Assembly: GCF_013409065.1 (NCBI RefSeq)
Contig: NZ_JACBZP010000001.1
Coordinates: 682,001 to 746,000, forward strand
Source: Spelaeicoccus albus
GTDB taxonomy: Bacteria; Actinomycetota; Actinomycetes; Actinomycetales; Brevibacteriaceae
Direction: 5' to 3'
DNA length: 64,000 nucleotides
The position numbers and the translations under genes are program-made. Of the stretch, positions 17,731 through 27,278 are shown piece by piece. The number at the start of each line of letters is the position of its first letter. Positions within the stretch are counted from its first letter, which is position 1. The notes under the pieces are model-generated. The model saw only the letters and a program-made list of their open reading frames with translations, did no database searches and was not told the DNA's origin.

Positions 17731-17800
17731 CTCCGTGGGGTGGTTTGCCCCCCACGGCGCGGTAATTACTACCCCGTCGAGCGCAAACCACCCCGCGGAG
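17731..17800. repeat. Imperfect palindromic repeat, copy 1 (GGGGTGGTTTG family)
   Basis: The 18-base arms 17731-17748 and 17783-17800 pair with one mismatch (CTCCGTGGGGTGGTTTGC against GCAAACCACCCCGCGGAG). A loop contains CCCCCCACGG and GGTAATTACTACC. A related copy in the same orientation is at 57044-57117; they share TTTG(C/T)CCCCCACGG and AAACCACCCCGC. The repeat covers the last codons and stop of the amine oxidase gene. Confidence 0.65.
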
Positions 17801-19112
17801 CGCCGAGGGACGCGTCGACCGCCCGTGACACCGTCAGGCCGGATTCGATGGCGCCGTCGATGAAGCCGGCCCACCCGTTCGCGATGTCCGAGCACGCCAA
17901 TCGCACGACCCCGACGGGCTGCTGGAGCGCCGCCAGGTACGAGGTCAATTGGCCGGGCTGCCGCATGGGCCAGGTCGCTCCCGACCACGCGTCGTGGGTC
18001 CAGTCGTGTCCGGCCACGTCGACGACCTCGAGATCGGGGCGGAAGTGGGCGACGGCCGAGCCGACGGCGTCCGGGTCGTTCGGATCGAGTACGTCGGCAC
18101 GCGGACCAAATGCGACGAGCGTTGTCGTGTCGTCGTCGAAGTATTCGGTGCGAACGAACGTCAACGGCGCGTCGGCGCCGCCGTAGGCGCTGAACGGCGC
18201 AACGCGGCCGCGCACCGTGATCCAGGTCTTGAGGCCGCGGCTGGCGCTGCCTTCGCCGGCCGCACGCCGAACGGGGCCGGGAAGCTGCGGCGCGAATTCG
18301 ATAGTGTCCAGTGCGTCCAGCCCGAGCGCCACGATGACTTGGCCCGTGCGCGCCGTCGTACCGTCGGCGCACGTCACGGTGGCTGCGCCGCCGGCACCGC
18401 CTGCGCCGCCGGCGTCCTGCTCGATCCGATGCACAGGCGTGTTCAATCGGAATTGCGCCCGCGAGTCGTCGCGGATCGCGCCGGCAAGAGTACCGGTGCC
18501 TTCGACGAGCCGATAGGACGACGCGGCCTCGTCCATCGTGTGACGGTTCCCGCCGGCCGCGCACCATCGGAGGGCTTGGGTGTAGGCGCACAGCTCGGCC
18601 GGCGCGTTGAAGTGTTCGGCCCAGATTCCGGTTTGCAGATCGAGTTCTTCACCGGTGAGACCCGATTCGGCGAGTTTGTCGACGACGCTGAGGTCGTCAA
18701 CCGTCGTCAAGTCGCCGGCCGCAGTCAACGGCTCGTAGGGGCGACCGAAGTACCGGCCCGCGTCGGCCAAGAGAAAATCCTGACCGCGGGCGACGAAGTC
18801 CGCGTACCCCGATCGCGTCGTCCGGTGCACGGTACCGCCGGCACGCCAGTACACGTCGTCCGGTTTGGGGCTCGGTTCGATGTGCAGCCCGTACCGCGTG
18901 ATTTCCGCCCACGTATGCGGCTGCGACCAGTGCACCCACGTGCCGCCGAGTTCGAGCCGGCGGCCAAGGCGCTCCGTGCTCCACGTGCGGCCGCCGATCC
19001 GGTCGCGGGCCTCGAGGACCAGCACGCGACGTCCGCGTCGGCACAGCTCGCGTGCCGCAGTCAGGCCGGCGAATCCCGCGCCAACGATGACGACATCGTA
19101 ATTCTCAGTCAT
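17769..19112 (-). CDS. Flavin-dependent monoamine oxidase family protein
   Basis: A 447-residue flavin amine oxidase. The N-terminal dinucleotide-binding motif is VVIVGAGFAGLTAARELCRRGRRVLVLEARDRIGGRTWS, followed by LGGTWVHWSQPH. The C-terminal FAD segment is LACSDIANGWAGFIDGAIESGLTVS. It should oxidise a primary amine to the aldehyde with H2O2 release. ATG 19112 was chosen because the Rossmann motif begins a few residues later; ATG 19133 is possible. The stop codon and the final residues lie inside a palindromic repeat, and the tail reads VDASLGAPRGGLRSTG. It is upstream of and on the same strand as the DyP, which could consume the peroxide; that link is inference. Confidence 0.9.
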   Translation of the reverse strand: MTENYDVVIVGAGFAGLTAARELCRRGRRVLVLEARDRIGGRTWSTERLGRRLELGGTWVHWSQPHTWAEITRYGLHIEPSPKPDDVYWRAGGTVHRTTRSGYADFVARGQDFLLADAGRYFGRPYEPLTAAGDLTTVDDLSVVDKLAESGLTGEELDLQTGIWAEHFNAPAELCAYTQALRWCAAGGNRHTMDEAASSYRLVEGTGTLAGAIRDDSRAQFRLNTPVHRIEQDAGGAGGAGGAATVTCADGTTARTGQVIVALGLDALDTIEFAPQLPGPVRRAAGEGSASRGLKTWITVRGRVAPFSAYGGADAPLTFVRTEYFDDDTTTLVAFGPRADVLDPNDPDAVGSAVAHFRPDLEVVDVAGHDWTHDAWSGATWPMRQPGQLTSYLAALQQPVGVVRLACSDIANGWAGFIDGAIESGLTVSRAVDASLGAPRGGLRSTG

Positions 19113-19242
19113 TATGAAGCCCCATTCTGCCATCGTCGCGATCGCCGGTCGACGATACGGCCCGGCGACGCCATTGACAACGTCTGACTGCACTCACATG
19201 GTTGGTCATATAGTCATCACGCACTCGATTGGAGGCTCGAAG

Positions 19243-19917
19243 ATGGCGTCGCACGAGCATCCGGCCCGAGCCGAGCGGATTCTGCGCGCCGCCGGTTCGC
19301 TTGTCGTCTCGATCGGCTACGACAAGACGACTATCGCGGACGTCGCCAGGCGCGCCGGTGTCGCCAAGGGCACCATTTATCTGCATTGGCCCACCCGTGA
19401 GGCGCTCTTCACGGCCCTCGTGCACCATGAGCGGATCGGCATGATCGTCGACTGCCGCGAACGGCTCGGCGTGGACGGCGACGAACTCGACAAGGTTTTC
19501 GAGCAGCTGGCCCGAGCGCTCATGAGCCGCCCCGTGGTCAAGGCCTTCATCGTGAACGACAGCAGCGTGCTCGGCCGGCTTGCCTATGCCCCGGTCTACT
19601 CCGTGAACCGGCATCTCTGGGACGATCTCGCCGCCGCCGAAGTCATCCGCACCGATCTCGAACCCTGGGCGCTCACCGAGTTGGCAAGCGCCGTCTTCTT
19701 CGGTTTCTTCCTGGTGACCCCGCTGACGCCGTCCGGCAAGAAAATATCGGACGACGACACCGCGCGACTCATCGGCGACGCCATGAATCGTGCGCTACGC
19801 CGCGACCTGCCGCTGACCATCGGCGGCCAACGCAAGATCGCGGACGTCGTCTACGACTACCTCGAACGCGCCGAACGGGACGCCCGCGCGACATATGAAG
19901 CGTCGTCCGGCGCCTGA
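19243..19917 (+). CDS. TetR family transcriptional regulator
   Basis: A 224-residue regulator with the DNA-binding domain at residues 8-55 (RAERILRAAGSLVVSIGYDKTTIADVARRAGVAKGTIYLHWPTREALFTALV). ATG 19243 follows a perfect GGAGG seven bases upstream; an in-frame ATG at 19114 is not supported. It is divergent from the amine oxidase across 130 bases containing a possible -10 TATAGT (19209), so either gene could be its target. Its stop is five bases from the end of a convergent acyl-CoA synthetase gene. Confidence 0.88.
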   Translation: MASHEHPARAERILRAAGSLVVSIGYDKTTIADVARRAGVAKGTIYLHWPTREALFTALVHHERIGMIVDCRERLGVDGDELDKVFEQLARALMSRPVVKAFIVNDSSVLGRLAYAPVYSVNRHLWDDLAAAEVIRTDLEPWALTELASAVFFGFFLVTPLTPSGKKISDDDTARLIGDAMNRALRRDLPLTIGGQRKIADVVYDYLERAERDARATYEASSGA

Positions 19918-19922
19918 GCCGT

Positions 19923-21605
19923 CTAGGCGGTTTTGACCGCGCCGAGTCCGAGCATCTCGGTGCTGATCTCGCGCATCTCGACCTTGCGGATCTTGCCGGA
20001 CACGGTCATTGGGAAGTCATCGACGATGTGCACATAGCGCGGAATCTTGTAGTGCGCGAGCTTGCCGGTGCAGAATTCCCGCAGGCTGTCGGCGTCCAGC
20101 GGGTCGGCGCCGTCGCGCATCACGATCCACGCCATCAGCTCTTCCCCGTACTTCTCGTCGGGGACGCCGATCACCTGCACGTCCGAGATACCGGGATGAT
20201 GATAGAGGAATTCCTCGATCTCGCGCGGATAGACATTCTCGCCGCCGCGAATGACGACGTCCTTGATCCGCCCGACGACGTTGACGTAACCCTCGTCGTC
20301 CATCGTGGCGAGGTCGCCCGTATGCATCCAATGCGCCGCGTCCAGCGTCTTGGCGGTCTTATCCGGCTCGTTCCAGTAGCCAAGCATGACCGAATAGCCG
20401 CGAGTACACAGCTCGCCGGTTTCGCCGCGAGGAACGGCGAGCCCCGTAACCGGATCGACGACTTTCACCTCGACGTGCGGCATGACCTGACCGACGGTCG
20501 ACGTGCGCCGCTCGATCGTGTCGTCGACGCGCGTCATCGTGGACACCGGGGAGGTTTCGGTCATGCCGTAACAGATCGCCACCTCGGACATGTTCATCTC
20601 GGCGATCACGTTCTTCATCACTTCGACGGGACACGGCGAGCCGGCCATCACGCCGGTTCGCAGCGTGGACAGGTCATAATCGGCGAAGTCCGCCAAGCCA
20701 AGCTCGGCGATGAACATCGTCGGCACGCCGTAGAGCGACGTCACGCCCTCTTGCTGGACGGCGCGCAGCGAGGCCGCAGCATCGAAGCTCGCTGCCGGTA
20801 GCACTACCGCCCCGCCGTGCGACAGCGTCGCCAAATTGCCGATCACCATGCCGAAGCAGTGGTAGAACGGCACCGGCAGACACACCCTGTCGATCTCGCT
20901 GTAGCCGAGCAACTCGCCGATGAAGTACCCGTTGTTCAAAATATTGTGGTGGCTGAGCGTGGCGCCCTTCGGGAACCCGGTGGTGCCGGACGTGTACTGG
21001 ATATTGATCGGGTCGTCGGTGTCCAGCTCGGCGAGTTTTGCTGCCAGTTTCTGCCGGGCCGCATCGGCGCCGAGGGAGTCTCGCTTGCGATTGCCGCGGT
21101 CCATCACGGAGCTGATTGCGGAGTCCGCCTGGACGTCGTCCCGGCCATAATCGATATAAATGACCCGCTCGAGCTCGGGCACGTCGGCCGCGACTTGCGT
21201 CGCCATCGATCGATAGTCGCTGTGCGCGGCGTCGACGGCCGAGATCAGCGCACGCATGCCGGACTGTTCGATCACGAACTTCAACTCGTGCGTGCGGTAT
21301 GCCGGGTTGACGTTGACAAGGATGACGCCGATCTTGGCGGTCGCGTATTGGACGAGCACCCATTCGGGCAGGTTCGGTGCCCAGATGCCCACCCGGTCGC
21401 CCTTTTCCAGCCCGAGGTCGAGCAGCCCCAGGGCGAGGGTATCGACGTCCTTGTCGAAATCCGCATAAGTCCAACGCCGACCGCTCGGCACGTCGATCAT
21501 GGCGTCGCGATCCGGGAACCGCCGGGCGACGCTCTCCAGGTTCTCGCCGATACTCTCTCCCAGCAGTGGGGATTCGGCGGTCGTTGAACTGTAGGACAAG
21601 GGCAT
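19923..21605 (-). CDS. Fatty-acyl-CoA synthetase (AMP-binding)
   Basis: A 560-residue ANL-superfamily ligase: the phosphate-binding [28 protein letters not shown] (near 190-215), [50 protein letters not shown] and the C-terminal catalytic Lys in [10 protein letters not shown]. It activates a carboxylic acid, most likely a fatty acid, to its CoA thioester via an acyl-AMP. ATG 21605 follows GAGGTGA; a TTG at 21632 would be 27 bases upstream. It is convergent with tetR. Substrate chain length is unknown. Confidence 0.92.
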   Translation of the reverse strand: MPLSYSSTTAESPLLGESIGENLESVARRFPDRDAMIDVPSGRRWTYADFDKDVDTLALGLLDLGLEKGDRVGIWAPNLPEWVLVQYATAKIGVILVNVNPAYRTHELKFVIEQSGMRALISAVDAAHSDYRSMATQVAADVPELERVIYIDYGRDDVQADSAISSVMDRGNRKRDSLGADAARQKLAAKLAELDTDDPINIQYTSGTTGFPKGATLSHHNILNNGYFIGELLGYSEIDRVCLPVPFYHCFGMVIGNLATLSHGGAVVLPAASFDAAASLRAVQQEGVTSLYGVPTMFIAELGLADFADYDLSTLRTGVMAGSPCPVEVMKNVIAEMNMSEVAICYGMTETSPVSTMTRVDDTIERRTSTVGQVMPHVEVKVVDPVTGLAVPRGETGELCTRGYSVMLGYWNEPDKTAKTLDAAHWMHTGDLATMDDEGYVNVVGRIKDVVIRGGENVYPREIEEFLYHHPGISDVQVIGVPDEKYGEELMAWIVMRDGADPLDADSLREFCTGKLAHYKIPRYVHIVDDFPMTVSGKIRKVEMREISTEMLGLGAVKTA

Positions 21606-21708
21606 GCTCGTCACCTCGATGTGGTCGGCCAAGTTGCTGATGCGAAAACCTTATCCACCGATCTTACGACGATGTGATGGCCGTCACTCGGGCCGCTCCC
21701 CCGGATAC

Positions 21709-22383
21709 CTACTCGTCGGTAAGACCCGTGACGCGCATCGTGATGTTGATCCGTCCCGAGCTCAGGCCGCAGTCACGCGGCGCCGTCCCGGGAAACACCT
21801 TGGTGACGCCGTGGAAGGCTAGCCGCGACGGCCCGCCGAAGACGAACAGATCGCCCGACGCCAGCCGGATATCCCGGTAGGGCTTCTTACGGTTTTCCGT
21901 GTTGCCGAAGCGGAACATGCATGCGTCCCCGATCGACAGGGATACCACTGGCGCGAGCGACTTCTCGTCCTTGTCCTGGTGCATGCCCATGACCGCGGCA
22001 TCATCGTAGTAGTTCGCAAGTGCCGCATCCGGCGTATAGTCGTCGCCGGCCCGCGGGTCGCCGGACGTCGCGGCAATGGCTTGCCTGCCCAGGCGCACCA
22101 TCCAGTCGGGGAAGTCGAGCACGCGGTTGCCGTTCACGTCGACTGCGTCGCGCGTATACGCGTACGGTCGCCAATGCCAGCCCAGGCACACGGTGCGCAC
22201 GCTCATCTCGTGGCCGCGCACCGTGGCGGCGCGGATCGGCACCGGCCCGGCCGCCCATTCACGGAAGCGGGCGGTGATCCACCGGCTTGATTCGGGCGAG
22301 AGCCACCCGGGCACGTGGACCGCCCCCGGCGCGATAGTGCACGCCCGGCGTTCAAGAAAGTCGTCGGAAAACAGTTGATCCAT
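21709..22383 (-). CDS. alkB: AlkB family DNA/RNA oxidative demethylase
   Basis: A 224-residue Fe(II)/2-oxoglutarate dioxygenase. The metal site HQD is in MGMHQDKDEKSLAPVVSLSIGDACMFRFG, and the distal His is in RLAFHGVTKVFPG. The 2-oxoglutarate Arg is in GRINITMRVTG. The length and N-terminal WLSPESSRWITARFREW region fit bacterial AlkB, which removes alkyl groups from adenine and cytosine bases. ATG 22383 follows GAGGAGACGAACG. It lies downstream of the S9 peptidase, which points the same way; a hairpin between them suggests separate transcripts. Confidence 0.9.
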   Translation of the reverse strand: MDQLFSDDFLERRACTIAPGAVHVPGWLSPESSRWITARFREWAAGPVPIRAATVRGHEMSVRTVCLGWHWRPYAYTRDAVDVNGNRVLDFPDWMVRLGRQAIAATSGDPRAGDDYTPDAALANYYDDAAVMGMHQDKDEKSLAPVVSLSIGDACMFRFGNTENRKKPYRDIRLASGDLFVFGGPSRLAFHGVTKVFPGTAPRDCGLSSGRINITMRVTGLTDE

Positions 22384-22412
22384 CGTTCGTCTCCTCGGGC
22401 GTTCGGGGCCCC

Positions 22413-22458
22413 GCCACCGTCCCGCGCAGGTGTCCGCCACCGTTCCGCGTGGGTGTCG
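22413..22458. repeat. Two tandem 23-bp units
   Basis: Two head-to-tail copies (22413-22435 and 22436-22458) of a unit beginning GCCACCGT(C/T)CCGCG and ending GGTGTC, differing at four positions. They lie between alkB and the S9 peptidase terminator, upstream of alkB. No function can be assigned. Confidence 0.55.
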
Positions 22459-22463
22459 CTCGT

Positions 22464-22499
22464 CCGCGGGGGCCTAGAGCCGACAAAAGACCCCCGCGG
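22464..22499 (-). terminator. Hairpin terminator after the S9 peptidase
   Basis: CCGCGGGGG (22464-22472) pairs exactly with CCCCCGCGG (22491-22499) over an 18-base loop. It lies 16 bases beyond the S9 peptidase stop on the minus strand. There is no clear T run. Confidence 0.5.
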
Positions 22500-22514
22500 A
22501 ACGGGCCGGACGGG

Positions 22515-24620
22515 TCATCCGAGCGCGCCCGGGCGCGCCCAGTCTTTCCCGTGAACGTGAACGTCCAGGAACGCGAGCACTGTGTCATACCAGACCTTAA
22601 CGTGCTGCGGCGAGAGTACCCAGTGGTTCTCGTTCGGGAAATACAGGAACTTGTTGTCGCTGGACCCGTCGTCGGCCGCAGTTGCGGCAAGCAGCTCGGA
22701 CCAGAGTCGCAGCCCCTCCCCGATCGGAACGCGGTAGTCGTTGTCGCCGTGGATGACGAGCATCGGCGTCACGATCTTGTCCACGAACCGGTGCGGCGAA
22801 TTGGCCATCGCCTGCTCGCGGGTCATCTCCCGGTCCCAGTAGAACGGCGCATCGGTCGTCTGCCCGAACTGATCCATGGCCCAGAGGCTGGCGTGCGTCA
22901 CTATCGCCTTGAACCTGTCGGTATGGCCGGCGACCCAGTTGGCCATGTATCCGCCGAACGATCCGCCCATGGCAGCGGTCTTCGACGCGTCGATATCGGG
23001 CCGGGATTCGACCTCGTCGGTGATGGCCATCAGGTCGGTGAACGGCTTACCGCCCCACGCTGCCCATCCGCGGCGGATGAAGTCGAGCCCGTACCCGGTC
23101 GACAGCGCCGGATCGGGAAGCAGCACGGAATACCCGTGCGCAACTGCGATCCAGGGGTTCCAGCGCCAGCTCCACGCATTCCACGAGCCGAGCGGGCCGC
23201 CGTGGATCCACAACAGCAGCGGACTCGGGTTATTCGGCCCGGCGTCGCTCGGTTGCGCCAGCCACGCGCGCAACGCGGCACCGTCCTCGGCAGTCGTGGT
23301 GACTTCGGACAAGTACCCCGGCAGCTCGGGGACGGCGGCCGGCGAGTCCAATTCGCGCACTGCGCCGTCGGACGACGCGATCGCCACCGGCACGGCCGGG
23401 CTGAGGTAGCTGGACCGCAGCGCGTAGAGCACATCACCGGTCGGAGCGACAAGCACGTTCGAGTAGGCGTAATCATCGTCGGTCAGTGTGGTCGGCCGGT
23501 CCGCGGCGGCATCGCCGGCCGGCAGGTCAAGGCGGAAAATCGGGCTGCGTCCGTTGTCGTCGGCAGTGATGAACAGCGCGCTGCCGTCGGCGCTGAACGC
23601 GAAGTCGTTCGGCCACCTGTCCCATTCGGCGGTCAGGCGCCGCGGCGTGACGCGGTCCTCGGCATCCCACCCGGCGATGAACGCGGCCAGGTCGACGTCG
23701 ACAAGCGTGATGTCACCGGGTTCATCGGGCGTGTCCTCGGTCATTTCGACGGCCGCGAGCCTCGTCCCGTCCGGCGAAATGACCGGGTGCCCGTATTCGA
23801 GATGGTCATCGGCCAGAATGTCGCGGCGGCGACCCGTGGTCGTGTCGATGGCCACGATCGTGGACCGGTAGCCGCGTTTGATCCGCACGCCCCATTCGGT
23901 CACGAAGTACCGGCCGTCCGGCGTCAGCGCGCCGGATGCGTTGTCCAACGCGGCGCCGGGCTCGGGCACCAAATCGGTCAGCGGCAAGGGGTTGTCGACA
24001 TGGGTGTCATCCTTGTCGCCGCCGCCCGACGGCACCGTCTGCTCGGCCGTCACGGCATCGAGGTCGCCCGCGAACACGTGGCAATGGTCGGGTCCGAGAT
24101 CGTGATCCCAAAACCGCACCAGGGCCTCTTCGTGCAATAAGGCGGCCACCTTGTTGTCGCTACGGTCCTTGCGACGGGCCGCATCGTCATCGACGCCGGT
24201 TGCCGACCGCAGCAGGTCTGCCGCAACGACGACCCGCGAACTCGACCGCGCGACGCCGACTCCCCCGACGCCGCCGGGCATCCGCGTGACGGCCCGCGCT
24301 TCGCCGCCGCCGGACGGCAGCACCCAGAGCTGAGGCTCGTCGGCGTCCGGATTTGCCGGGTCCTCGCGTGCGGAGGTGAACACCAGATCGCCGGACGGCG
24401 TAAAGGCGGCGCCGCCCTCGCCCTTACCGGATCGGGTGAGCCGGCGCGGTGCGTCCTTGCCGGCGGGATCGACCTGCCACACGGAGCGCACGTAGCCGGT
24501 CCGCTTGTCGTCGAGCGTACTGAGGACGAGCGCAAGTTTGCCGCCGTCGGGCGATAGCGCCATTGATTCGGCCCGCGGCAGGGCGATGTACTGATTGAGG
24601 TCTTCAAATGGGTTGGCCAT
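22515..24620 (-). CDS. S9 family (prolyl-oligopeptidase type) serine peptidase
   Basis: A 701-residue protein: a seven-bladed beta-propeller in residues 1-430 (repeats such as PDGGKLALVLSTLD and PDGRYFVTEWGV) and a C-terminal alpha/beta hydrolase domain. The nucleophile Ser is in MGGSFGGYMANWV, an Asp follows in IHGDNDYRVP, and the His is in ENHWVLSP. It has no signal peptide, so it should act on short peptides in the cytoplasm as a dipeptidyl or acylaminoacyl peptidase. ATG 24620 is the first in-frame start. Downstream is a hairpin terminator, then alkB. Confidence 0.92.
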   Translation of the reverse strand: MANPFEDLNQYIALPRAESMALSPDGGKLALVLSTLDDKRTGYVRSVWQVDPAGKDAPRRLTRSGKGEGGAAFTPSGDLVFTSAREDPANPDADEPQLWVLPSGGGEARAVTRMPGGVGGVGVARSSSRVVVAADLLRSATGVDDDAARRKDRSDNKVAALLHEEALVRFWDHDLGPDHCHVFAGDLDAVTAEQTVPSGGGDKDDTHVDNPLPLTDLVPEPGAALDNASGALTPDGRYFVTEWGVRIKRGYRSTIVAIDTTTGRRRDILADDHLEYGHPVISPDGTRLAAVEMTEDTPDEPGDITLVDVDLAAFIAGWDAEDRVTPRRLTAEWDRWPNDFAFSADGSALFITADDNGRSPIFRLDLPAGDAAADRPTTLTDDDYAYSNVLVAPTGDVLYALRSSYLSPAVPVAIASSDGAVRELDSPAAVPELPGYLSEVTTTAEDGAALRAWLAQPSDAGPNNPSPLLLWIHGGPLGSWNAWSWRWNPWIAVAHGYSVLLPDPALSTGYGLDFIRRGWAAWGGKPFTDLMAITDEVESRPDIDASKTAAMGGSFGGYMANWVAGHTDRFKAIVTHASLWAMDQFGQTTDAPFYWDREMTREQAMANSPHRFVDKIVTPMLVIHGDNDYRVPIGEGLRLWSELLAATAADDGSSDNKFLYFPNENHWVLSPQHVKVWYDTVLAFLDVHVHGKDWARPGALG

Positions 24621-24661
24621 TGCCCCAGCCTATGCCGGGCCCGCAGAGTCGGACCACGGGG

Positions 24662-26728
24662 TCAGGAGGGGAAGGATCCGTCGCGACCGGTCCGGCCCGC
24701 GGCGGCACTCACGGCCATGGCGGCCACCGGCACGATGCCGACGGCGAGGGCGAACAAGCCGCCGCGCTGTTGGTCCCCTATCGCGTCGGGGCCCCACGGG
24801 CGGCCGGTGTTGCCGAACCAGTCCCCGTCGAGCAGCACAGTCGAGTGCATCAGGTAGATCCCCAGCGCCGCGACCGCGCAGGCCATTCCGATCGCACACG
24901 CAAGGCGCACCGCGCGGCCGGCACCGGACCGAGCCGCCGGATCGACGGCGAGCACCGACTGGGCGAACAGGTACCCGACCACCAGGAAGTACCACACCAT
25001 GACCTCATGGCCGACGTGATTGGCGACCGCGAGATTCAACAGCGGCGAGAAGTAGAAGACGGCGATGCTGGCGGCCAACACGATGGCGGCCGTGACGGGG
25101 TGGACCAGCAGCCGCATCACCGCCGATCCCGTCATGCCGAGGATCCATTCGCGCGCGCCGCGGCTGCCGTCTCCGCGCGGGGCCGCCGATTCGGCAAGCA
25201 AGGTCACCGGCGCAGCGGCGGCCAAGAGGGCGGCGGCGACGAACGCGATGAGGAAATGCGCGGCCATATGCGAGCCGAATAGCACCACTCCGTAAACTGC
25301 CGGCGCGCCGGAGGTGGCGTAGACCAGCACTGCCAGGCCCAGCGTCCACGCGACTGCGCGTCGGATCGGCCATGTGCCGGCGCGCCTGCGAACCGCGTAG
25401 ACGGCGCGCCAATACACGATGAGCGCGATCACGGCCACGACCGCCCACAGCAGATCCAAACGCCATTGCGTCAGCCAGTGCAGCGGCGTGAGCTCCGGCG
25501 GCAACGGATATCCGGTGAGAGTCTCCGCGGCCGACGGCGAACTCGGCGGCGCTTGGCCGGCGGGTTTGGCCGACCGTGACAGGGCGACTGCCGCCCCGCT
25601 GGCCAGCCCCAGCAACATCATCTCGCCCGCGACGAACCGCCAGAACAACGCGCGCGCGGACGACGTCCGGACGGCGGGTGCGGCCGACGACGTCCGGCCT
25701 GCGGGTGCGGCCGGAGCGCCTGCCTTCCGGCTGCCCGACAGGATGCTCGGCGCGGCGGCGTCCGGATCCTTCTTGAGTCGGGCGATGATGAATTCACGAT
25801 GCCACCAGCCAATGAATCCCAGCAGGATCATGGCGATGGCCTTGACGATGATCAGGGCGCCGTAACGGCTGACCATGCCGGCCCACGAGCCGACCTGGAC
25901 GTACGACGTCGAAATGCCGGACACCGCGACGAGGCAGTAGGCGAAGATGGCGATGGACGAATAACGCTCCACGATCGCGCCGATGTCGCGTCCGAGCAGG
26001 GATGCGGCGAGAGTCAACGCGATCAGGCCGCCGAACCAAATGCTCACGCCGGCGATATGCAGCCCGATCGACGAGACCGCGAGGTTGTGGTTGGAGGCGT
26101 CCGCTGCGTGTCCGGTCAGGGCCTGCGGTAACAGCCCGAACAGGGCCAGCACGGTCAACACCAGCACGCCGCCGTGCGATCGGACGCCGAACACCGCCGT
26201 CGACACGATGGCCGCCATGATGAGCGCGATCAGCCAGTAGGTCCCCGCATCGACGCCGGTGATGTACACGCCGAGCTGGGCCGAGAAATTGCCCGATCGC
26301 AGGGCTTGGCCGCCGACCGTGTCGATATAGCCGAGCAGGAGCATGCCGATGGCGGACAACGTCCACACGATCGAGGCGCCGCTGGCCAGTCCCAGCAAGC
26401 GGAGCCAGGCCGGGTTGAGCGCACTGCCGGGCGCCGCGCTGCGACTGCGCGGCACCACGACGGCGGCCAGGAGGAGGGAGCCGATGGTGACTGCGACCGA
26501 GATGTTGTAAGCCAGGTTGACGACCGGGAGCGACCAACGGACCAGCGCGCCCGGGTCGTCAACGACCGATGCTGCGGCAGCGCCGGTGTACAGCAACCCG
26601 ACGATCAGCATTCCCACGGCAATGACCGCGCCGATCAGGATGCCGAGCAGGGCGCTGTCCGGGAACCGTGCTCCGACGTCCGGCGACGTCCGGCGCGTGC
26701 GCGGCGTCTTCGTCGATTCAGAGGTCAT
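24662..26728 (-). CDS. Fused copper-resistance CopD/CtaG cytochrome oxidase assembly membrane protein
   Basis: A 688-residue membrane protein with about fifteen helices. The first half carries a CopD-type module (ADASNHNLAVSSIGLHIAGVSIWFGGLIALTL) with His residues in the membrane plane. The second half is a CtaG-type module (LTPLHWLTQWRLDLLWAVVAVIALIVYWRAVYAVRR, FGSHMAAHFLIAFVAA, VANHVGHEVMVWYFLVVGYLFAQSVLAVDP). This CopD-CtaG fusion is common in actinobacteria, where it is thought to deliver copper to cytochrome oxidase. ATG 26728 was chosen because the upstream extension is Arg/Ser-rich and unsupported. Its copper link suits the csoR-copA operon elsewhere in the window. Confidence 0.88.
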   Translation of the reverse strand: MTSESTKTPRTRRTSPDVGARFPDSALLGILIGAVIAVGMLIVGLLYTGAAAASVVDDPGALVRWSLPVVNLAYNISVAVTIGSLLLAAVVVPRSRSAAPGSALNPAWLRLLGLASGASIVWTLSAIGMLLLGYIDTVGGQALRSGNFSAQLGVYITGVDAGTYWLIALIMAAIVSTAVFGVRSHGGVLVLTVLALFGLLPQALTGHAADASNHNLAVSSIGLHIAGVSIWFGGLIALTLAASLLGRDIGAIVERYSSIAIFAYCLVAVSGISTSYVQVGSWAGMVSRYGALIIVKAIAMILLGFIGWWHREFIIARLKKDPDAAAPSILSGSRKAGAPAAPAGRTSSAAPAVRTSSARALFWRFVAGEMMLLGLASGAAVALSRSAKPAGQAPPSSPSAAETLTGYPLPPELTPLHWLTQWRLDLLWAVVAVIALIVYWRAVYAVRRRAGTWPIRRAVAWTLGLAVLVYATSGAPAVYGVVLFGSHMAAHFLIAFVAAALLAAAAPVTLLAESAAPRGDGSRGAREWILGMTGSAVMRLLVHPVTAAIVLAASIAVFYFSPLLNLAVANHVGHEVMVWYFLVVGYLFAQSVLAVDPAARSGAGRAVRLACAIGMACAVAALGIYLMHSTVLLDGDWFGNTGRPWGPDAIGDQQRGGLFALAVGIVPVAAMAVSAAAGRTGRDGSFPS

Positions 26729-26882
26729 CGACGCCGACCGGGCAGAGGGCACTGAAGCATATGTTAAGAATAGTCGTCTTCTACAGGTCGTCGAATTCGG
26801 CGGTGCGGCCGGCACCGTTCCATGCGGCGTCCGCCGTTACGGGGACGGCGCGGCGTCCGGCGTAATTTCCCGCCTGAAACGA

Positions 26883-26921
26883 ACGTCAGGCGGCCACCCG
26901 AATGGGGTGACCGCCTGACGT
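26883..26921 (-). terminator. Strong hairpin terminator after the HU gene
   Basis: ACGTCAGGCGGCCACCC (26883-26899) pairs with GGGTGACCGCCTGACGT (26905-26921): a 17-bp stem with one mismatch and a five-base loop, 22 bases past the HU stop. On the minus strand TTCGTTTC follows the stem. Confidence 0.8.
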
Positions 26922-26942
26922 GAAAAGGAGCGACGCGAGTTA

Positions 26943-27233
26943 CTACTTCGCGACAGCGGCCTTCAGCTTGCTGCCGGCCGAGATCTTGACCGAGTGGCCG
27001 GCCTTGATCTGGATGGTTTCACCGGTCTGCGGGTTACGGCCCGTGCGGGCGGCACGCGAGGTGCGCTCGACGGAAAGCCAGCCGGGAATGGTGACCTTTT
27101 CGCCTTTGGACACCGAGGTCGAGAAGACGTCGAAGACGCCGTCCAGAACGTCGCTTACCTGCTTCTGGGTGACGCCAGCCTTTTCGGCGACCTCTGAAAC
27201 GAGTTCACTGCGGTTCTTAGCCTTATCAGCCAT
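26943..27233 (-). CDS. hup: HU family DNA-binding protein
   Basis: A 96-residue HU/IHF protein with a helical N-terminus (NRSELVSEVAEKAGVTQKQVSDVLDGVFDVFS) and the DNA-wrapping arm TSRAARTGRNPQTGETIQIKAGHSVKISAGSKLK. It lacks the long Lys/Ala/Pro tail of the mycobacterial HupB type. It bends and compacts DNA. ATG 27233 follows GGAGGA. It lies 45 bases downstream of the rpsN gene on the same strand and may share its transcript. A strong terminator follows. Confidence 0.95.
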   Translation of the reverse strand: MADKAKNRSELVSEVAEKAGVTQKQVSDVLDGVFDVFSTSVSKGEKVTIPGWLSVERTSRAARTGRNPQTGETIQIKAGHSVKISAGSKLKAAVAK

Positions 27234-27278
27234 GTAACTAGTCCTCCTTCAGGACGCTAACGTTTAGCAGTTGCTAAC

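Noticed and set aside
22449-24140. 563-codon plus-strand frame opposite the S9 peptidase
   Set aside because: It mirrors the peptidase coding strand, has no start region with a ribosome site, and shows no domain.
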